From: an uncultured Collinsella sp.
Lineage (GTDB): Bacteria; Actinomycetota; Coriobacteriia; Coriobacteriales; Coriobacteriaceae
Reading direction: 5' to 3'
DNA: 41,428 nt
NCBI GenBank assembly: GCA_958433005.1
Contig: CAUAWV010000016.1
Span: 1 to 41,428, forward strand
Shown: in pieces, positions 37,935 to 41,428 of the stretch
Layout: each line of letters starts with the position of its first letter
How positions within the stretch are numbered: position 1 is the first letter of the stretch
Position numbers and translations under genes: made by a program
Notes under the pieces: generated by a model
Told to the model about the DNA's origin: nothing
The model's input: the letters and a program-made list of their open reading frames with translations, nothing else
The model's database searches: none

Positions 37935-38492
37935 TTAGCGGCCCAGCATCCTAAAGAAACGCTCCTCGAGCGCGGGATCGGTCTCAAAGACGCCGCGGCG
38001 AGCAAGCGTCACGGTCTTGGTGCCGGGCTTTTGCACGCCACGCATCGTCATGCACATATGCTCGGCCTCCATCAACACAATCGCTCCCTGGGGAGCGAGA
38101 TAATCCATGAGGGCATCGGCAACCTGTGCGCACAGTTGCTCCTGCAGCTGAAGACGGCGGGCATAAACCTCAACCGTGCGGGCGAGCTTGGAAAGCCCAG
38201 CCACCCGACCGTTAGGGATATAACCAATGGCGGCCTTGCCATAAAACGGCAGCAGATGATGTTCGCACAGCGAGTAGAACGTGATGTCGCGCTCGATAAC
38301 CAAATCGTTCGAAGCGACGGCAAAGGTTTTGGACAGGTGTTCCTCGGCACTCTGGTCCATGCCGCCGGCGATCTCACCATACATACGGGCAACGCGCGCC
38401 GGGGTCTCCAGCAGGCCCTCACGAGTTGGGTCCTCGCCTATGCCCTCAAGCAACAGCTTAATGGCGGCCTCGACTTTTTCCTGATCGACCAT
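37935..38492 (-). CDS. folE: GTP cyclohydrolase I
   Basis: 185-residue GTP cyclohydrolase I, the first enzyme of tetrahydrofolate synthesis, converting GTP to dihydroneopterin triphosphate. Zinc and active-site motifs are intact: FYSLCEHHLLPFYGKAAIGY with Cys-x-x-His-His, GLSKLARTVEVYARRLQLQE, and EAEHMCMTMRGVQKPG with the second Cys. Length is standard. Start ATG at 38492 with GTGAGG upstream. It heads a compact folE-HD-folB run on the minus strand. Confidence 0.97.
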   Translation of the reverse strand: MVDQEKVEAAIKLLLEGIGEDPTREGLLETPARVARMYGEIAGGMDQSAEEHLSKTFAVASNDLVIERDITFYSLCEHHLLPFYGKAAIGYIPNGRVAGLSKLARTVEVYARRLQLQEQLCAQVADALMDYLAPQGAIVLMEAEHMCMTMRGVQKPGTKTVTLARRGVFETDPALEERFFRMLGR

Positions 38493-38558
38493 CTGGGCCT
38501 CACTTTTCCGATTTCACGTTCGCGCTATGGTACCACGCCCTCCGGCATCGACCACAAG

Positions 38559-39140
38559 CTACATAGTATGGGTCGAATAGACTGGATCGTCCCGCCAAAG
38601 CTCCACAGCATCGCAAAGCGCAACGCCCTCACGCACAGCGCGGTCGCGCGTAGCGTTCATATCGATCACACGCTGGTTACTCGAGCCCCTAAAGCGCAAC
38701 GAGATATCATAAAGATCCTGAACAAACGGGCCATCCACCAACATGTCGAGGCAGGCAAGGATACGGTCCGTCACCTCAGTATGGTGACGACCACCCGGCA
38801 TAAGCTCCTCGAGCACGTCGCCGGTAAAACACCAAATGGTCTTTCCTGACCCCGCAGGATAAGCGGCACGAACACGCTCGACAAACTCAACGAGCCCCGC
38901 CTGGTTCTCGGGCTCCATGGGCTCTCCGCCCAGAATCGTCAGGCCGTCAATAAAGGGATGATCGAGGCTCTCGATAATCTTGTCCTCGACGGCACGATCA
39001 AAGGGCTCGCCCGCAGCAAAGTCCCACGCAACAGAGTTAAAGCAATTCTTGCACCCACGACGGCACCCGCTCACAAACAGAGAAGTACGAACACCTTCCC
39101 CATCGGCAATGTCGAAATACTTAATGTTCGCGTAGTTCAT
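38559..39140 (-). CDS. nrdG: Anaerobic ribonucleotide reductase activating protein
   Basis: 193-residue radical SAM enzyme that makes the glycyl radical on NrdD using SAM and a 4Fe-4S cluster. The cluster motif is SGCRRGCKNCFN (CxxxCxxC), with GLTILGGEPMEPENQ and the later LVDGPFVQDLYDISLRFRGS, which is typical of NrdG. Start ATG at 39140 with AGGAAGG upstream. nrdD lies upstream on the same strand, but separated by 426 bp with strong inverted repeats, which is unusual for this pair. Confidence 0.96.
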   Translation of the reverse strand: MNYANIKYFDIADGEGVRTSLFVSGCRRGCKNCFNSVAWDFAAGEPFDRAVEDKIIESLDHPFIDGLTILGGEPMEPENQAGLVEFVERVRAAYPAGSGKTIWCFTGDVLEELMPGGRHHTEVTDRILACLDMLVDGPFVQDLYDISLRFRGSSNQRVIDMNATRDRAVREGVALCDAVELWRDDPVYSTHTM

Positions 39141-39154
39141 AAGTAACCTTCCTG

Positions 39155-39240
39155 GGGGTCTGGAGCATATCATACCCTCCGCAAACAATATCGGCCGGCG
39201 GCCAGCGAAACAGCGGGCGGGACGATATAATCCAGACCCC
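39155..39240 (-). repeat. Inverted repeat in the nrdG leader
   Basis: GGGGTCTGGA (39155-39164) and TCCAGACCCC (39231-39240) are perfect inverted copies; in minus-strand RNA the stem extends to 19 positions with two G-U pairs and one mismatch, enclosing about 48 bases that include GGCCGGCGGCC. The stem ends 15 bases before the nrdG start codon and overlaps the region just before its ribosome binding site. Confidence 0.6.
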
Positions 39241-39417
39241 TCGCGAGTGACACTCAATGAACGAAGCGAACATCGAGCATAGGGTTCGAGGTCCAATAAA
39301 AACTCTGTTGCAGCTCAACCGTCGTTCCAAGCAAACCGTTGTTGCAGGTCGACTCATTTCCGCTAAGAACTTCGAGGAGTGAGCAGACCACATGCTGCAT
39401 CTCAGCTACATCAACTT

Positions 39418-39555
39418 GGCCGCCCCGTAGCGAGGCCCCGGACCTTTGCTCGATATGAGTTCCGCACGAACAGGAGGCGCCAGTGGCGCCTCCGTCGTGA
39501 GCCAGGACTGTCCGAAATAGCGAGTAAAGGTCCGGGGCCTCGCTACGGGGCGGCC
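39418..39555. repeat. 138-bp element with 35-bp inverted repeats
   Basis: Arms 39418-39452 and 39521-39555 are 35 bases, identical except for one base that is a G-U pair in plus-strand RNA. The arm begins GGCCGCCCCGTAGCGAGGCC. Inside are nested stems: CACGA/TCGTG (39465-39469, 39495-39499) and GGAGGCGCC-AGT-GGCGCCTCC (39473-39493). The whole folds into one long hairpin. It sits 11 bases after the nrdD stop, so it may terminate nrdD transcripts, but its size and near-identical arms suggest a mobile or dispersed repeat (MITE-like) or a structured RNA. Confidence 0.8.
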
Positions 39556-39566
39556 TGGGATGACTA

Positions 39567-41428
39567 TTAGAGATGCAGAACGCGGTCGCGGATCTCCTCG
39601 GTTCGGCCCTGGTTCCAGAACTGGGTACCGATGTAGCCGCACGTGCGACGGGCGACATTCATCTTCTCCTGGTCGCGGTTGCCGCAGTTGGGGCACTCCC
39701 ACACCAGCTTGCCATCGTCCTCGACAATGCGGATCTCGCCATCGTAGCCGCACACCTGGCAGTAGTCGCTCTTGGTGTTGAGCTCGGCGTACATGATGTT
39801 GTCGTAGATGTACTGCATCACGCGAATGACAGCCTTGAGGTTGTCCTGCATGTTGGGAACCTCGACGTAGGAGATAGCACCGCCCGGCGAAAGCTGCTGG
39901 AACATGCCCTCGAACTTGAGCTTGTCGAATGCGTCGATCTCCTCGGACACGTGGACGTGGTAGCTGTTGGTGATGTAGCCCTTGTCCGTCACGCCCGGGA
40001 TAATGCCAAAACGACGCTGCAGGCACTTGGCGAACTTGTAGGTCGTCGACTCAAGCGGGGTGCCGTACAGCGAGAAGTCGATATCGCTTTCGGCCTTCCA
40101 CTCGGCGCACTTGTCGTTCATGCGCTGCATGACGGCCATGGCAAACGGCGTGCCCTCCTTCTCGGTGTGGCTGTGACCCGTCATGTACTTGACGCACTCA
40201 TACAGACCGGCATACCCCAGGCTGATGGTGGAATAGCCGCCCACGAGCAGCTTATCGATCGTCTCGCCCTTCTTCAGACGCGCCAGGGCACCGTACTGCC
40301 AAAGAATCGGCGCGGCATCCGAAAGCGTGCCCATCAGACGCTCATGACGGCACAGCAGGGCGCGGTGGCACAGCTCGAGGCGCTCGTCGAAGATTTTCCA
40401 GAACTTGTCCATGTCCTGATGCGAGCTCAGCGCGACATCGGGCAGGTTGATGGTCACAACGCCCTGGTTAAAGCGGCCATAGTACTTGGGCTTGTTCGGG
40501 TCATAGTTCAGCGCGTTGGCCACATTGTTAAATCCGTTACCGGAGCGGTCGGGCGTCAAGAAGCTGCGGCAACCCATGCAGGTGTAGCAATCGCCGTTGC
40601 CGGCGGTCTCGCCCTTAGACAGCTTGAGCTCGCGCATCTTCTTCTCGGAGATGTAGTCGGGCACCATGCGCTTGGCGGTGCACTTGGCAGCCAGCTGGGT
40701 CAGGTAGAAGTACGGGGAATTCTCGTGAACGTTATCGTCCTCGAGTACATAGATAAGCTTGGGGAATGCCGGGGTGATCCACACGCCGGCTTCGTTCTTA
40801 ACGCCCTCATAGCGCTGACGAAGCGTCTCCTCCACAATCATGGCAAGGTCGTGCTTCTCCTGGGGCGTACGGGCCTCATTGAGATACATAAAGACCGTCA
40901 CGAACGGCGCCTGGCCATTCGTGGTCATAAGGGTCACGACCTGATACTGAATCGTCTGGACGCCGCGACGGATCTCGTCACGCAGGCGGTCCTCAACAAC
41001 CTCGCGGACCTTTTCGGGAGATGCCGAAACACCGAGCTCCTCGAGCTCGCGGGCAACCTCGCCGCGAATCTTTTGACGGCTCACCTCAACAAAGGGGGCG
41101 AGATGGGTCAGCGAAATAGACTGGCCGCCGTACTGGGAGGAAGCAACCTGGGCGATAATCTGCGTCGCGATGTTGCAGGCAGTCGAGAAGCTGTGCGGCT
41201 TCTCGATCAGCGTGCCCGAGATAACGGTGCCGTTCTGGAGCATGTCCTCCAGGTTCACCAGGTCGCAGTTATGCATGTGCTGGGCAAAGTAGTCAGAATC
41301 GTGGAAGTGGATCAGGCCCTCATTGTGGGCATCCACGATCTCCTGGGGCAGCAGCACACGCTGAGTCAGATCCTTTGAAATCTCGCCGGCCATATAGTCG
41401 CGCTGGACGGAATTGACGGTCGGGTTCT
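39567..41428 (-). CDS. nrdD: Anaerobic ribonucleoside-triphosphate reductase (5' end beyond window)
   Basis: Glycyl-radical enzyme making dNTPs without oxygen; the frame is open to the right edge, so the N-terminal part, including any ATP-cone, is outside. About 620 residues are visible. Coding continues above the ATG at 41393, since the residues NPTVNSVQRDYMAGEISKDL form one family block. The C-terminal zinc site has YCQVCGYDG and WECPNCGNRD, and the radical glycine lies in RRTCGYIGTQFWNQGRTEE. Central YTCMGCRSFLTPDRSG supplies active-site Cys residues. Its activase nrdG is downstream on the same strand. Confidence 0.96.
   Translation of the reverse strand, partial: NPTVNSVQRDYMAGEISKDLTQRVLLPQEIVDAHNEGLIHFHDSDYFAQHMHNCDLVNLEDMLQNGTVISGTLIEKPHSFSTACNIATQIIAQVASSQYGGQSISLTHLAPFVEVSRQKIRGEVARELEELGVSASPEKVREVVEDRLRDEIRRGVQTIQYQVVTLMTTNGQAPFVTVFMYLNEARTPQEKHDLAMIVEETLRQRYEGVKNEAGVWITPAFPKLIYVLEDDNVHENSPYFYLTQLAAKCTAKRMVPDYISEKKMRELKLSKGETAGNGDCYTCMGCRSFLTPDRSGNGFNNVANALNYDPNKPKYYGRFNQGVVTINLPDVALSSHQDMDKFWKIFDERLELCHRALLCRHERLMGTLSDAAPILWQYGALARLKKGETIDKLLVGGYSTISLGYAGLYECVKYMTGHSHTEKEGTPFAMAVMQRMNDKCAEWKAESDIDFSLYGTPLESTTYKFAKCLQRRFGIIPGVTDKGYITNSYHVHVSEEIDAFDKLKFEGMFQQLSPGGAISYVEVPNMQDNLKAVIRVMQYIYDNIMYAELNTKSDYCQVCGYDGEIRIVEDDGKLVWECPNCGNRDQEKMNVARRTCGYIGTQFWNQGRTEEIRDRVLHL

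Larger units (their letters stand above)
39141..39566. other. 426-bp nrdD-nrdG intergenic region
   Basis: Contains two inverted repeats: 39155-39240, close to nrdG, and 39418-39555, close to nrdD. Between them (39241-39417) no recognised gene is seen. A 41-codon plus-strand frame at 39257-39382 has no ribosome binding site and is not supported. TATAAT at 39226-39231 (plus) has no matching -35. No tRNA-like structure is present despite a GGGTTCGA word. Confidence 0.6.

Noticed and set aside
39270..39300. tRNA-like word GGGTTCGAGGTCC
   Set aside because: No matching T-arm stem, acceptor or anticodon arm could be folded around it.
39257..39382. 41-codon plus-strand frame between the nrd genes
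   Set aside because: No Shine-Dalgarno, no promoter with a matching -35, antisense to the operon; kept only as a remark.
39573..41378. 601-codon plus-strand open frame opposite nrdD
   Set aside because: Shadow of nrdD, low-complexity hydrophobic/acidic composition without family motifs.

Overview
The window is about 41.4 kb of GC-rich (roughly 60%) bacterial chromosome. Gene content, codon use and strong AAGGAGG-type ribosome binding sites fit a gut actinobacterium of the class Coriobacteriia, most likely Collinsella. This assignment comes from gene families and style (DUF3793 with flavodoxin, Y-family polymerase with YolD, fructoselysine genes), not from a marker gene. No rRNA, tRNA, CRISPR array, integrase or intact insertion sequence was seen.

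Region 1 (1-11209, all minus strand) is a large catabolic locus. A GntR/HutC-type regulator is followed by a long run: a YfcC-type transporter, a YtcJ-type amidohydrolase, a FrlC-like epimerase, a FrlB-like SIS deglycase and a FrlD-like PfkB kinase. After a 15-bp hairpin come a second PfkB kinase, an amidohydrolase-2 protein, a YjbQ protein, a BtpA/SgcQ protein and an FGGY kinase cut by the window edge. The first half looks like a variant pathway for Amadori compounds (fructoselysine-like). The second half looks like a further sugar module of unknown substrate. A promoter followed by a perfect 10-bp inverted repeat precedes the transporter.

Region 2 (11360-15581, minus) holds two HAD phosphatases, glucose-6-phosphate isomerase, and a short protein resembling only the nucleotide-binding half of iron alcohol dehydrogenases, followed by a REP-like palindrome. 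Region 3 (15732-19576) has an SOS-type Y-family polymerase with YolD (tandem LexA-like boxes), a membrane-anchored heavy-metal-binding protein behind a CsoR-like operator, and a DUF3793-flavodoxin pair.

Region 4 (19602-27443) has a polar amino-acid ABC transporter whose permease carries an extracytoplasmic domain, endonuclease IV, an Fe-S aldo/keto reductase, a PanE-type reductase, a small membrane protein and a secreted protein. Region 5 (27655-32861) has O-acetylhomoserine sulfhydrylase with a leader-peptide/hairpin 5' region, divergent from a LysR regulator, then RNase HI, a Gfo/Idh/MocA oxidoreductase, acylphosphatase and a PerR-like Fur protein.

Region 6 (32938-41428) has a HAD phosphatase, an orphan UreE-like protein, a SlyD-type FKBP, a membrane dipeptidase, a YgjP-type metalloprotease, a folE-HD-folB cluster, and anaerobic ribonucleotide reductase nrdD-nrdG. 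The two nrd genes are separated by a 426-bp gap containing a 35-bp-arm inverted repeat. nrdD runs off the right edge.
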